A stretch of DNA of 64,000 bases from Paenibacillus radicis (ex Xue et al. 2023) (GCF_024722015.1 NZ_JANQBD010000017.1:62001-126000), one strand, 5' to 3'. Positions 51,699 to 60,214 are shown, numbered from the stretch's first letter. The notes: generated by a model not told the origin, from the sequence alone. Translations and numbers: made by a program.

Positions 51699-52637
51699 TT
51701 AATAATTAACCCATTTTTTCTGGCCGATCCATTGAAGCGCCGTAATTACCAATACGCACAAGAACAGAACTGCGGCCATCGATGAAGCGTACCCTAACTT
51801 CAGGTTCGTGAAAGCTGCATCATACATATACCATACGAGCAAGCTGGTTGACTGTACGGGGCCCCCCTGTGTCAGCACCGCTATCAAATCAAACACTTTA
51901 AAGGTAGAAATAAAGCCGGTTATCATAAGGAAAAATGTTGTTGGCGATAGCATCGGCAATGTAACACTTTTAAATTTTATCCAGCCATTCGCGCCATCGA
52001 TATCCGCCGCTTCATATAAATCCTTCGGTATCGCCTGCAAAGCTGCAATATACACGATTAGATTGAAGCCAATGGAAATCCAAACATAGATCATCATTAC
52101 AGAAAGGAGCGCATAGTCCGGATCGGCAATCCACTTGGGCGGATTAGAGACACCAATGGACATAAGGAACTGATTGACCGGTCCAAGAGAAGGGTGGAAC
52201 AATACTTGCCATACAATGGCAACGGCCACTACGCTTGAAATATAAGGCATGAAGTAGGCTACTTTAAAAAAGCTTTTGAAGTAAACCTGCTTGTCTATCA
52301 GAATCGCCAGTACCAACGAAATGATCAAGTACGCAGGAACGGTCAGCAGAAAAACAGCATTGTTGCGGAATGACTTCAAAAAAGTTGGATCATGAAATAA
52401 TTTCTTGAAATTATCCAGTCCAGCCCATTCAAACCCACCGAAGCCCATTATGAAATTCCAATTGGAAAAGCTTAAAATGAACGTCGCAATGATTGGAATT
52501 AACACAAGTACTGTTACCCCGATCAACATTGGGCTTACGAATAGGAAGCCCGCTAATGTTTCTTTACGCTGCAAGCTGCTGCTGCGCTTTTTAGTAATCC
52601 GGTTTCCCGCTGAGTTAGCGGATGGATTGGAGTTCAT
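51699..52637 (-). CDS. Carbohydrate ABC transporter permease (MalF-like)
   Basis: This 312-residue CUT1 permease has six membrane helices. The N-terminal segment AGFLFVSPMLIGVTVLVLIP is typical of the family. The EAA loop is DLYEAADIDGANGWIKFKSV, followed by TLPMLSPTTFFLMITGF. GAGGTG precedes the ATG with eight-base spacing. It is the first gene of the seven-gene polysaccharide locus. Upstream lies a region with a TATAAT box and a small TTGAT/ATCAA dyad. Confidence 0.94.
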   Translation of the reverse strand: MNSNPSANSAGNRITKKRSSSLQRKETLAGFLFVSPMLIGVTVLVLIPIIATFILSFSNWNFIMGFGGFEWAGLDNFKKLFHDPTFLKSFRNNAVFLLTVPAYLIISLVLAILIDKQVYFKSFFKVAYFMPYISSVVAVAIVWQVLFHPSLGPVNQFLMSIGVSNPPKWIADPDYALLSVMMIYVWISIGFNLIVYIAALQAIPKDLYEAADIDGANGWIKFKSVTLPMLSPTTFFLMITGFISTFKVFDLIAVLTQGGPVQSTSLLVWYMYDAAFTNLKLGYASSMAAVLFLCVLVITALQWIGQKKWVNY

Positions 52638-53859
52638 ATGTCATTCACCTCGACTTCCTTTATGTTGATTACATTATAATTAATAATGATGGTTCTTTTT
52701 TAACGCTATTTTGATCACATTATCAATTATTTTGACTTTTCCTAAAAAATTTAAGAAATTTGTGCCCCTTTAGCATTCCACACTTTACAGTAAAAATATT
52801 ACCCCGGAGTCAATGATCGGACAAAAAAGAAGGGGTTGTCCCAAAGTAGCTTTAGCTACAAGGGAGCAACCCTATTGTTCTCCTAAAAAATATTTTATTA
52901 AAAGATCAGCTGGCACAGAGACTAGCCTTGCCCAATCGCCAGCCATTTGATGTCGATCGATGCTTTCTTCAACGAGTAGTAAGCAAGTGAAAGCCACCCG
53001 ACCTCCAAGCTTGCTTAGGTAAGCCGCGAAGCATGAAGCCCAGAAAGCCCCGTTGTTCTTTAATTGACCAAGCACATTATCTACAATCAGAGGACGGACA
53101 CCTGCTCGACCTCCATAGACGTGGGGTTGGACTGACCGCCATGCAATCCCGCAACGCTCCCCCGCGGGATTCGCGCGCGTTGGAAACTTCCTCGCTTGTG
53201 TTTGTAGTGAAGGTCCGCCGAGAAAGACAATAGATGGAAATCCTCACGTTAATTCGATCTGAATATCGTTTGAAATCAATCTAACTGGAAAAACTCACGC
53301 TAAAATAGCTGCTATGGATGATATCAGCCCAAGTACGTAGAATTAACATGAGAAATTCCAGTTATAGCGCTAGGAATGCTATTTTCGGAGTAATTAACAT
53401 GACATTTTCCTTATATTTTGCTGGGAGAGGGGGAGCGCTTGGCTGCTATGCAATGCCGTAACCGAACCACGGACACGAACCAAAATTACGATTCCCGAAT
53501 TTACGATCCCCAAATCACGATCCCGAATCACGATCCCCGCGATTAGCACGCGCGTTTGGAAAGGAACTCATCTCTTCATTTGACTAAGAATACCCAAGAA
53601 GGGGCTGACTTTCAAAAAGCTAAATCCTAGCGAGTGAATCCCATAGAATGTGCAAAAAAACCTCACAATAAAAATGCACCTCCTAGAATTTCATCGGATA
53701 AACTAGAAGTTTATTCCAATGTCTATTCTAAGAGGTGCACTCCAACTGTCAAAGTGGATATAAAGTCGATATGATTGATTCTTTTGTATCCCTATTTCAG
53801 ATTAAGTAGTGAATGGGCTACTCCAAAATGGCTTTTGAGACAGCCCCCCTACTCCTTTA
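52638..53859. other. 1.2-kb gene-free, repeat-rich region, possible insertion-sequence remnant
   Basis: No credible coding sequence. TTGAT-N6-ATCAA (52710-52725) may be an operator for the sugar locus. Near the left end GGGGTTGTCCC with an internal GTAGC/GCTAC hairpin (52832-52875), and at the right end GGGGGCTGTCTCAAAAG on the minus strand (about 53830-53850), resemble inverted IS termini. TGCACCTC/GAGGTGCA arms (53675-53741) and TAACTGGAA arms (53282-53297, 53349-53364) lie between. Confidence 0.45.
53282..53364. repeat. Inverted pair of TAACTGGAA repeats
   Basis: TAACTGGAAAAACTCA (53282-53297) and TGAGAAATTCCAGTTA (53349-53364) are inverted copies agreeing at 13 of 16 positions. The core matches the 27823-27888 repeats, so the family is dispersed. 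Confidence 0.6.
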
Positions 53860-54738
53860 CTATGCTATTGAGGTAGGTGCGCCAAACGGTGAGCTGTATC
53901 CACTAATTCCACTAAGAATGCGCTTTGCCTCCTCATCACTCATCGAACCGTATCTTTCCGCGGCATCTACAATTTTCGGGAATAGATGCACATCACCCGC
54001 GGTAGCAAATCCCGCTACACCTGGGAAGGATAATACGAAATGGACACAGGCGTCGATGATCTGCTGATTATCGAACGGCTCATACCAGGTTGCATAACCA
54101 CGCTGTTGCTCTACTCCCCACGGCCCTTTGGCAATTGCTTTGATGACTCGCAAGGCAACATCTTGTTTGCCGGTTTCCTCGATTAATTGGTCAAAAGCCT
54201 CTCGGTAATCGGGAAGGGAATACAAGTAATAGTTCAAAGGCAGAAGCACAGTATCAAAGGAATAGCGACGCAGTGCTTCCAAATGTGTAGCTGGAGCTTG
54301 ATGACCATGGCCTGTAATTCCGATTGCCTTCACGATGCCTTCTTCCTTTGCCTCCAGAACAGCTTCCAAAGCTCCGCCCTTTTCCGTGCATTTATCCAGT
54401 TCGTCCACTGTGCCAACAGAATGAAGCTGAAGCAAATCGATATGATCTACCTGTAGCAGCTCCAAAGAACGGTAAATTTGGGCTTTAGCTTTCTCCTTCG
54501 TACGTTCGCCTGTTTTGGTCGCAAGAAAAATATCATCTCGGACCTTCGGCATCCAGGGTCCCATTCTTAGCTCTGCGTCACCGTAGCTCGCTGCTGTATC
54601 AAAATGATTGACACCATGCTGCAAAGCATACGAGATGGAAGCATCCGCTTCCTCCTGTGTCACTTTGCCAAGACTGGCTGCACCAAACATAACGACCGAT
54701 CTGGGATTGCCCAGACGTCCCATTCTTCGTTGTTCCAT
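53860..54738 (-). CDS. Aldo/keto reductase family protein
   Basis: The 292-residue protein has the AKR barrel with NHFDTAASYGDAE (catalytic Asp and Tyr), LATKTGERTKEKA (Lys) and VDHIDLLQLHSVGT (His). GHQAPATHLEALRRYSFDTV follows. The substrate is unknown. A C-terminal region with VAGFATAGDVHLFPKIVDA differs from the other reductases here, so it is not a recent duplicate. GGAGGGG lies seven bases before the ATG. It is 45 bases after the ribosome-protection-type GTPase and probably in the same operon. Confidence 0.88.
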   Translation of the reverse strand: MEQRRMGRLGNPRSVVMFGAASLGKVTQEEADASISYALQHGVNHFDTAASYGDAELRMGPWMPKVRDDIFLATKTGERTKEKAKAQIYRSLELLQVDHIDLLQLHSVGTVDELDKCTEKGGALEAVLEAKEEGIVKAIGITGHGHQAPATHLEALRRYSFDTVLLPLNYYLYSLPDYREAFDQLIEETGKQDVALRVIKAIAKGPWGVEQQRGYATWYEPFDNQQIIDACVHFVLSFPGVAGFATAGDVHLFPKIVDAAERYGSMSDEEAKRILSGISGYSSPFGAPTSIA

Positions 54739-54783
54739 CTTACTTCCCCTCCTGCCAATTTTTCTTATAAAATAAATATAGGG

Positions 54784-56781
54784 CTACCTGGTAGAGCCTA
54801 AAGCGCTTCTCATACTAAGAATGTATTTGGATGTATCGAGCGGATTAACACCTCTGCGAGTCCTTGCTGCATCAACATCAGGAGGACATTCCCGGTAGCT
54901 GTCGAATCGGGCTGTATAGGTGCCTCGCCCACCAGTCAATGTGCTTAGTTTCACCGGGAACTCAAGTGAGCTTGCAACCGGGATAAGCCCTTCCACTGTA
55001 AATCTTTCGCCTGCTATAACAGGATAATCGAATACAGCTCGCATAAGGTTCAACTCGTTCAATATTTTACCGCTTACTTCTTGGGGAGCTGTAATTCTAA
55101 AATGAAGATAGGGTTCCAGCAGCGTTGTCCTTGTATGCGCCAGTCCATCCATAATTCCCATGGGTGTAGCCAGTACAAAGTCCAACGGATGGGTATGCCA
55201 AACATGATGCTGTCCCTCCACCAGCGTCACACGAAGATCTGTAACTTCCCAACCCTGCAAGCCCTGCATTAGTGCCTCAGGCACTCGCCTCGCCACCTCA
55301 TTTTGGTAGCTGTACAGCAAATCCTCCGGCTTAACCTGGGAAGTATATTGAAGTCCGCTGCCGCGAGGGCCAGGCTCAATGTGAAACCGCAATATCGCCC
55401 AGCAAGGTTTGGGCATCGTATAAGCCACATATCCATAACCTGTGCCGGATGGAGTTTCTTTGTAAATCACACTTGGCGAGCCGAATTCAGCACGTAGACC
55501 GAAACGGCTATGTAGCTGATGGGTGAGAATTTCCAGCTGAATAGGCCCCATGATCTTGATATGCAGCTCCCGCTCCTGCTGATGCCACTGCAAATCCAGC
55601 AGCGGGTCCTCGTCAGCGAGCTCCTGCAAGGCAGCTACAAGCTGAGGGTACTCGGCATTGCTTGCCGGATGCACCTGCACGGTCAGCAGCGGAACTGTCA
55701 GCCTGTGCTCAGGAGGCACGGAAGCAGCGCTGCCGATAACATCTCCGATCCTCACTCGGCTTAGTCCGCAGACGGCCGCTATATCCCCGGCGTTCAGCAC
55801 GCCGACATCTTCATAATGGCCTGCATGGATTTTACGAATTTGCGTCACTTTCTCATCCAGCTCTTGCGTAGTATTATGAATCATATCGCGATTCTGAATA
55901 CGTCCGGCATACAATCGGACTAACGCTATTTTTCCCATTACTTTGTCACGCTCAAGCTTAAATACAACACCGGATAACGGATCTTCCACTTTACCCGATG
56001 GAGAAGGCAAGAAGGATAGCGCTGCATCCATCAGCTCCTTTATGCCAATCCCTTTGCTCGCCGCGGCAAACAAGACAGGATAAACCTTCGCTTGTTTTGC
56101 CAATCCGCATAGACGCTCATAAAGTACCTGCCGGGGAACCTCTTCCCCTTCTATATAATGCTTCATCAGCTGTTCATCATGTTCAGCGAGTTGCTCCAAA
56201 ACGGAGTCATAATCCGATTGCTCTAATGAAGGTTCAGTCTCACTCTTTCCATTAAGCGAAAACTCCCACAAGCTGTTTACGCGGCTAAAGCTATCTTCCT
56301 CACCCGAATAGCACTGCACAGGAATGGCATTAGGAGTTAATACGGAACGGATTTCGTTAAGCACCCGCTGAGCCGAAGCGCCTGTCCGATCCATTTTGTT
56401 AATGACAATTAAGGTGGGAATCTGAAGAGTCCGCAAAGCATTCCATAGTGTTTCCGTATGAGCTTGAACCCCTTCTACAGCTGACACTATTAAGATGGCC
56501 CCATCCAGAACACGCAGAGACCTTTCCACCTCGGAGGAAAAATCAACATGACCCGGCGTATCTATTAAATTGACCTTGTAGCCCTTCCATTCGAATACTG
56601 TTGTCGCAGCCCGAACCGAAATGCCCCGTTCCCGCTCTACATCCAGCCAATCGGTCTGTGCCGTTCCCATATCAACTCTGCCCAGACTGCGGATTCGACC
56701 GCTTTCGTATAACATATGCTCGGTTGTTGTCGTCTTGCCGGCATCAACATGAGCAACGATGCCGATATTCCTCAGCTTCAT
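54784..56781 (-). CDS. Tet(M)/Otr(A)-type ribosome-protection translational GTPase
   Basis: The 665-residue EF-G-like GTPase has G1 AHVDAGKTTTTEH, G2-like RGISVRAATT, G3 DTPGHVDF and G4 NKMDRTG. Domain II, III, IV and V sequences match tetracycline ribosomal protection proteins throughout, including TTLLEPYLHFRITAPQEVSG. In the domain IV loop, where Tet(M) has YSPVS ahead of TPADF, this protein reads HVWHTHPLDF. The Pro and neighbouring residues that dislodge tetracycline are missing. It is therefore probably a family member with another ribosome-related role. Its start overlaps the upstream aldo/keto reductase stop (ATGA). Confidence 0.88.
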   Translation of the reverse strand: MKLRNIGIVAHVDAGKTTTTEHMLYESGRIRSLGRVDMGTAQTDWLDVERERGISVRAATTVFEWKGYKVNLIDTPGHVDFSSEVERSLRVLDGAILIVSAVEGVQAHTETLWNALRTLQIPTLIVINKMDRTGASAQRVLNEIRSVLTPNAIPVQCYSGEEDSFSRVNSLWEFSLNGKSETEPSLEQSDYDSVLEQLAEHDEQLMKHYIEGEEVPRQVLYERLCGLAKQAKVYPVLFAAASKGIGIKELMDAALSFLPSPSGKVEDPLSGVVFKLERDKVMGKIALVRLYAGRIQNRDMIHNTTQELDEKVTQIRKIHAGHYEDVGVLNAGDIAAVCGLSRVRIGDVIGSAASVPPEHRLTVPLLTVQVHPASNAEYPQLVAALQELADEDPLLDLQWHQQERELHIKIMGPIQLEILTHQLHSRFGLRAEFGSPSVIYKETPSGTGYGYVAYTMPKPCWAILRFHIEPGPRGSGLQYTSQVKPEDLLYSYQNEVARRVPEALMQGLQGWEVTDLRVTLVEGQHHVWHTHPLDFVLATPMGIMDGLAHTRTTLLEPYLHFRITAPQEVSGKILNELNLMRAVFDYPVIAGERFTVEGLIPVASSLEFPVKLSTLTGGRGTYTARFDSYRECPPDVDAARTRRGVNPLDTSKYILSMRSALGSTR

Positions 56782-57746
56782 TTCTCTTCGCTGCGGTCAG
56801 TCGCAGGTGGAGGCGTGATTGATAAAGAATCAATCTCTTTACGCCACTCAGGTGTCATATCGACCTGTAGGGCTGCAAGCGATGGCTCCAGCTGCTCCAG
56901 GCTGCGGGCTCCGATGATCGGTGCAGTCACACCTGGGTGAGACATAACCCACGCAATAGCTAAAGTTGCCGGATGCAGTTCACGTTCTGCGGCATATTCG
57001 GTAAAACGTTCCGCAACATCATAATACAGCTGCTCACCGTAACGTTTGCCGTACATCTCCTGCTCAACGAGCCTGCCTTGCGCCGGTCTTTTATCCTTGC
57101 CGTATTTCCCGCTTAGAAGCCCGCCACCTAATGGGCTGTAAGAAATAACGCCTATCTGCTCGGATTCAGCCAATGGCAAAATCTCCACTTCAGCCTGCCG
57201 CTTGACCAGGTTGTACATCGGCTGGATGCATTCGAAGCGAGCCAAGCCCGCTTTATCCGAAATACCCTGCGCCTTGGCGATTTGCCAGGCCGCCCAGTTG
57301 CTAACCGCCGGATACAATATTTTACCCTGCTGCTGTAAATCGTCCAAGGCTCGCAGTGTTTCTTCCATTGCTGTAGTGGAATCGAAGTTATGGATGAAAT
57401 ATAAGTCGAGCCTGTCCGTGCCCAGTCGTTTCAAGCTTTGTTCAACGGACAGCATAATATTGCGGCGCGACATCCCTCGGGCATTGATATCACTGCCCAT
57501 TGCCATACTAACCTTCGAAGTGAGGACGATTTCATCACGGCAATCAGCAATACAGCGCCCGAGTATTTCCTCTGAACGTCCTCCCGCATATACATTGGCA
57601 CAATCAAAGAAATTAATGCCTACCTCTCTGCATCTCCGAAACATTGCTCGCGAGGTTTCCTCGTCTGCGTTTCCTCCGAAAGACATCGTTCCGAAGCACA
57701 AGCTGGACACCTGAATGCCCGTTTTTCCTAATGTGCGGTATTTCAT
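56778..57746 (-). CDS. Aldo/keto reductase family protein
   Basis: The 322-residue oxidoreductase has MKYRTLGKTGIQVSSLCFGT at the start, INFFDCANVYAGGRSE (Asp/Tyr), VLTSKVSM (Lys), LDLYFIHNFD (His) and the cofactor-binding stretch APIIGARSLEQLEPSLAAL. I chose the ATG at 57744-57746 because GGGAGG lies ten bases before it. The ribosome binding site belongs to a hairpin repeat copy. It is coupled to the ribosome-protection-type GTPase downstream and follows the glyoxalase-fold gene. Confidence 0.9.
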   Translation of the reverse strand: MKYRTLGKTGIQVSSLCFGTMSFGGNADEETSRAMFRRCREVGINFFDCANVYAGGRSEEILGRCIADCRDEIVLTSKVSMAMGSDINARGMSRRNIMLSVEQSLKRLGTDRLDLYFIHNFDSTTAMEETLRALDDLQQQGKILYPAVSNWAAWQIAKAQGISDKAGLARFECIQPMYNLVKRQAEVEILPLAESEQIGVISYSPLGGGLLSGKYGKDKRPAQGRLVEQEMYGKRYGEQLYYDVAERFTEYAAERELHPATLAIAWVMSHPGVTAPIIGARSLEQLEPSLAALQVDMTPEWRKEIDSLSITPPPATDRSEEK

Positions 57747-57756
57747 TTTCAATAAT

Positions 57757-57790
57757 CCTCCCAAGAGTTTCGCTCTGCGAAACTGACATT
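57757..57790 (-). repeat. SD-adjacent hairpin repeat, copy upstream of an aldo/keto reductase
   Basis: On the minus strand TGTC, then a perfect 8-bp stem AGTTTCGC/GCGAAACT with a 3-base loop, then CTTGGGAGG. The stem is the same as in the nusB and yqhP-like copies; the TTACGAAGC block is missing. Confidence 0.8.
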
Positions 57791-57797
57791 ATAATGA

Positions 57798-58205
57798 TTA
57801 ATTAGACAATTGCGGTGCTCCCGGCATTAATTGCATAAATTCGATTCGGTTGCCATCCGGGTCTTTAGCCCAGCATTGGTAGTTCGTATCCTTGCCCATT
57901 TTGGGCTCAACATCCAGAGTCACGCCGTTCGCTTTCAAATGATTGGCAATCTCATGAATATCATCTACCTCAAGGCATAAATGATTATAGCCTATAGGCT
58001 TCTGCACGGGCTCGACCTTATTCAACCCACCATAAAAGAGTTCAATAAATTGCCCTTCGCATACTTTAAGATATTGAATCCAAGGCTGATCATCCTTATC
58101 CTGCAGCTCGAACAATTTCTGAAAACCCAATATATTGCAGTAAAAATGCAAGGATTGTTCCATGTCCTCAACTGTAAGAGCAATATGTCCAAGTCGTTTT
58201 ATCAT
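57798..58205 (-). CDS. VOC/glyoxalase superfamily protein
   Basis: The 135-residue protein begins MIKRLGHIALTVEDMEQSLH and has two beta-alpha-beta-beta-beta modules. Metal-type ligands are His8, Glu in FIELFYGG, His in GYNHLCLEVDD and Glu in DPDGNRIEFMQL, the ligand pattern of glyoxalase I-like and dioxygenase-like members. Reaction not assignable. I chose the ATG at 58203-58205 because AGGAGG lies seven bases upstream. The longer frame translates the hairpin repeat. It is first in a minus-strand unit with an aldo/keto reductase, the GTPase and a second aldo/keto reductase. Confidence 0.85.
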   Translation of the reverse strand: MIKRLGHIALTVEDMEQSLHFYCNILGFQKLFELQDKDDQPWIQYLKVCEGQFIELFYGGLNKVEPVQKPIGYNHLCLEVDDIHEIANHLKANGVTLDVEPKMGKDTNYQCWAKDPDGNRIEFMQLMPGAPQLSN

Positions 58206-58213
58206 ATTATCTC

Positions 58214-58247
58214 CTCCTAAGGTTTCAGCGAAACCAGCATCGTAAGC
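58214..58247 (-). repeat. SD-adjacent hairpin repeat, copy upstream of the glyoxalase-fold gene
   Basis: On the minus strand GGCTTACGATGC, then GGTTTC-GCT-GAAACC, then CTTAGGAGG. The outer pair is G-C where other copies have A-T, a compensatory difference. Confidence 0.8.
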
Positions 58248-58390
58248 CTTCGCGCGGTCTTTTTTTAAACAAAATCGATAACGTAAGCGTTCTCTCAGAT
58301 TTGCTTGGATATAATTCACTTATTCGGCTTCCCTTTTCATTTTATAGAAAAATCTGTTGAAATATAAGGAGTGACTTAGTCTTTATTAAG

Positions 58391-58486
58391 TTACCTTGAG
58401 GTAAGGATGGCACTGAGGCGTTAGTAAGGCAATATATATTCAGTACTTAACAAACCTAAGAATGTTAATTATAATGAGCACTGAAT
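58391..58486 (+). promoter_or_regulatory. Aldo/keto reductase promoter with flanking inverted repeats
   Basis: TTAACA (58447-58452), 17 bases, TATAAT (58470-58475). ATTCAGT (58438-58444) and ACTGAAT (58480-58486) form a 7-bp inverted repeat that exactly brackets the promoter. Upstream TTACCT-TG-AGGTAA (58391-58404) is a perfect palindrome of the size bound by MerR- or MarR-type regulators. The 319-base region 58206-58524 holds no gene. Confidence 0.65.
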
Positions 58487-58524
58487 CTATCATGTAACGA
58501 AAAATAGTTGGAGGTGCTTTAAAA

Positions 58525-59466
58525 ATGAAATACCGTAAGCTTGGAAACAGCGGCTTAAAAGTCAGCGAAATCAGCTTGGGCAGCTGGATGACCTATGGAG
58601 GTTATGTTGAAGACGATAAGTCGGTTAAATCAATAGAGCAAGCCTATGACTTGGGAGTTAACTTTTTCGATACAGCTAATGTATATGAACGCGGGGAAGC
58701 CGAGCTCGTTATGGGTAAGGCATTAAGCGCCTATTCCAGAGATTCCTATGTACTGGCTACTAAAGTGTTCTGGCCTATGGGTGACGGTCCTAATGACCGG
58801 GGTCTTTCCCGTAAACATGTGATCGAGCAATGCCATGCCAGCTTGAAGCGTCTGAATACGGATTATGTAGACCTTTACTACTGCCACCGCTTCGATCCTG
58901 AGACACCGCTTGAAGAAACGCTCCGCGCCCTCGATGATCTTGTAACACAAGGCAAAGTCCTGTACGTTGGTGTTAGTGAGTGGACGGCTGCTCAGATGGT
59001 CGAAGCTCTCTCCATTGCGGATAAATATTTACTGGATCGTATCATTGTTAACCAACCGGTATATAACATGCTTAACCGCTATATTGAAAAAGAAGTCATC
59101 CCTACCGGCTTGTCCAAAGGGATTAGCCAGGTCGTATTCTCACCACTCGCTCAAGGTATTCTTACGGGAAAATACCGTGCAGGCGCCGGTGTGCCAGCCG
59201 ACAGCCGGGCTGCAAGCAAAAGCTGGGGGGATGAGAAGCTTACCGAATCCACCTTGGCTAAGGTCGAGCAGCTGATTAAGATTGCCGATGAGCTGAATAT
59301 TAAAGTTTCACAATTGGCTTTGGCCTGGATTCTGAGACAGCCGAATGTCGCGAGCGCATTGGTCGGCGCAAGCCGTCCGGAGCAGGTTATCGAGAACTGT
59401 GCAGCCTCCGGGATCGTGCTGTCCGAGGATGTAATCAACTCCATTGAAGGCATTTTGCAGAACTAG
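58525..59466 (+). CDS. Aldo/keto reductase, potassium-channel beta-subunit-like (AKR6/YghZ type)
   Basis: The 313-residue protein begins MKYRKLGNSGLKVSEISLGS and has NFFDTANVYERGEAE (Asp/Tyr), VLATKVFWPMGDG (Lys), DLYYCHRFDPETPLEETLRA (His) and SALVGASRPEQVIENC for NADP binding. It is closest in style to voltage-gated potassium channel beta-like reductases. GGAGGTG precedes the ATG. It has its own promoter with inverted repeats and a strong terminator, so it is a single-gene unit. Confidence 0.92.
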   Translation: MKYRKLGNSGLKVSEISLGSWMTYGGYVEDDKSVKSIEQAYDLGVNFFDTANVYERGEAELVMGKALSAYSRDSYVLATKVFWPMGDGPNDRGLSRKHVIEQCHASLKRLNTDYVDLYYCHRFDPETPLEETLRALDDLVTQGKVLYVGVSEWTAAQMVEALSIADKYLLDRIIVNQPVYNMLNRYIEKEVIPTGLSKGISQVVFSPLAQGILTGKYRAGAGVPADSRAASKSWGDEKLTESTLAKVEQLIKIADELNIKVSQLALAWILRQPNVASALVGASRPEQVIENCAASGIVLSEDVINSIEGILQN

Positions 59467-59490
59467 CTGCTGCCCCCAGACAATTCAAGC

Positions 59491-59523
59491 AAAGGGCGGC
59501 TAATCTCTGATTAGCCGCCCTTT
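59491..59523. terminator. Bidirectional rho-independent terminator
   Basis: GGGCGGCTAATC-TCT-GATTAGCCGCCC, a perfect 12-bp stem flanked by AAA and TTT, between convergent genes. It serves the plus-strand reductase and the minus-strand YqfQ-like gene. Confidence 0.9.
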
Positions 59524-59535
59524 ACTGTACCCACT

Positions 59536-60042
59536 TCAACGTTTGCTTCTTGACTTTATTGCTGCCCGATTTGCTACTGAACGACTACCAGGCTTGCTGC
59601 CAGACTTGTAAGATGAACGGTTCTTCTGGTTTAAACGGACACTCGCCGTCGATACCTTCGCACCTCCGCCAAACATGCCAAACAATTTCATAATCGGTCC
59701 CATTTGCTGAAAAAGACGAATCATTTGGTTGGCTTTGCCCATCATGGATATAATTCCGTCAATCCCGCCGAAGCCGCCCAGTAAGGAAGCACCGGTATTT
59801 GGAGTTGCGGCTGCTGAAGCTTCCACGTTTTGTTCCGATTCAATCCGTCCTATCTGCATATCCTCATCCTCAATGAAATTCCTGCTTCCTCTTGACGGTC
59901 TTGCAGCGATATTTTTATAGCGCTTATAAGATTTGGCTGGAGCGTTGCCACTGCGTCCTTTGGTTACCGCTTTCCCAGGAGCACGTCCTCTTGATGAGCT
60001 TATAGAAGCCTGCTGTCCCCGCATCCGTTTCTTTTTGTCCAT
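59536..60042 (-). CDS. YqfQ/VrrA family protein
   Basis: The 168-residue protein has a basic, Ser/Arg/Gly/Ala-rich N-terminus. A conserved hydrophobic centre GIDGIISMMGKANQMIRLFQ followed by QMGPIMKLFGMFGGG matches the YqfQ (VrrA) family, which occurs in spore formers. The C-terminus is again Ser/Lys/Arg-rich. Such composition suits a spore-associated protein, but function is unknown. I chose the ATG at 60040-60042, with AGGGAA upstream. A TTG seven codons earlier is an alternative. Confidence 0.75.
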   Translation of the reverse strand: MDKKKRMRGQQASISSSRGRAPGKAVTKGRSGNAPAKSYKRYKNIAARPSRGSRNFIEDEDMQIGRIESEQNVEASAAATPNTGASLLGGFGGIDGIISMMGKANQMIRLFQQMGPIMKLFGMFGGGAKVSTASVRLNQKNRSSYKSGSKPGSRSVANRAAIKSRSKR

Positions 60043-60214
60043 CGAGTTCCCTACCTTCTTCAAATGTTTTTCTGATACCTAATACAGGATACTTGTCTCT
60101 GCTATACTGTATATGTATGTAGAAGCCATATAAAAAGGTTGGGATACCCGACTAGTACCGATGAAATGTGTGTTTGTTTAGTTGTGATTACAGAATACCT
60201 AGCAATACCTAGCC

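Noticed and set aside
52872..53233. Two short open frames on opposite strands
   Set aside because: They overlap each other in the repeat-rich gap, have no ribosome binding sites and show no transposase or other recognisable motif.
54784..56781. Calling the GTPase a tetracycline-resistance gene
   Set aside because: The domain IV loop residues required for tetracycline displacement are not conserved.
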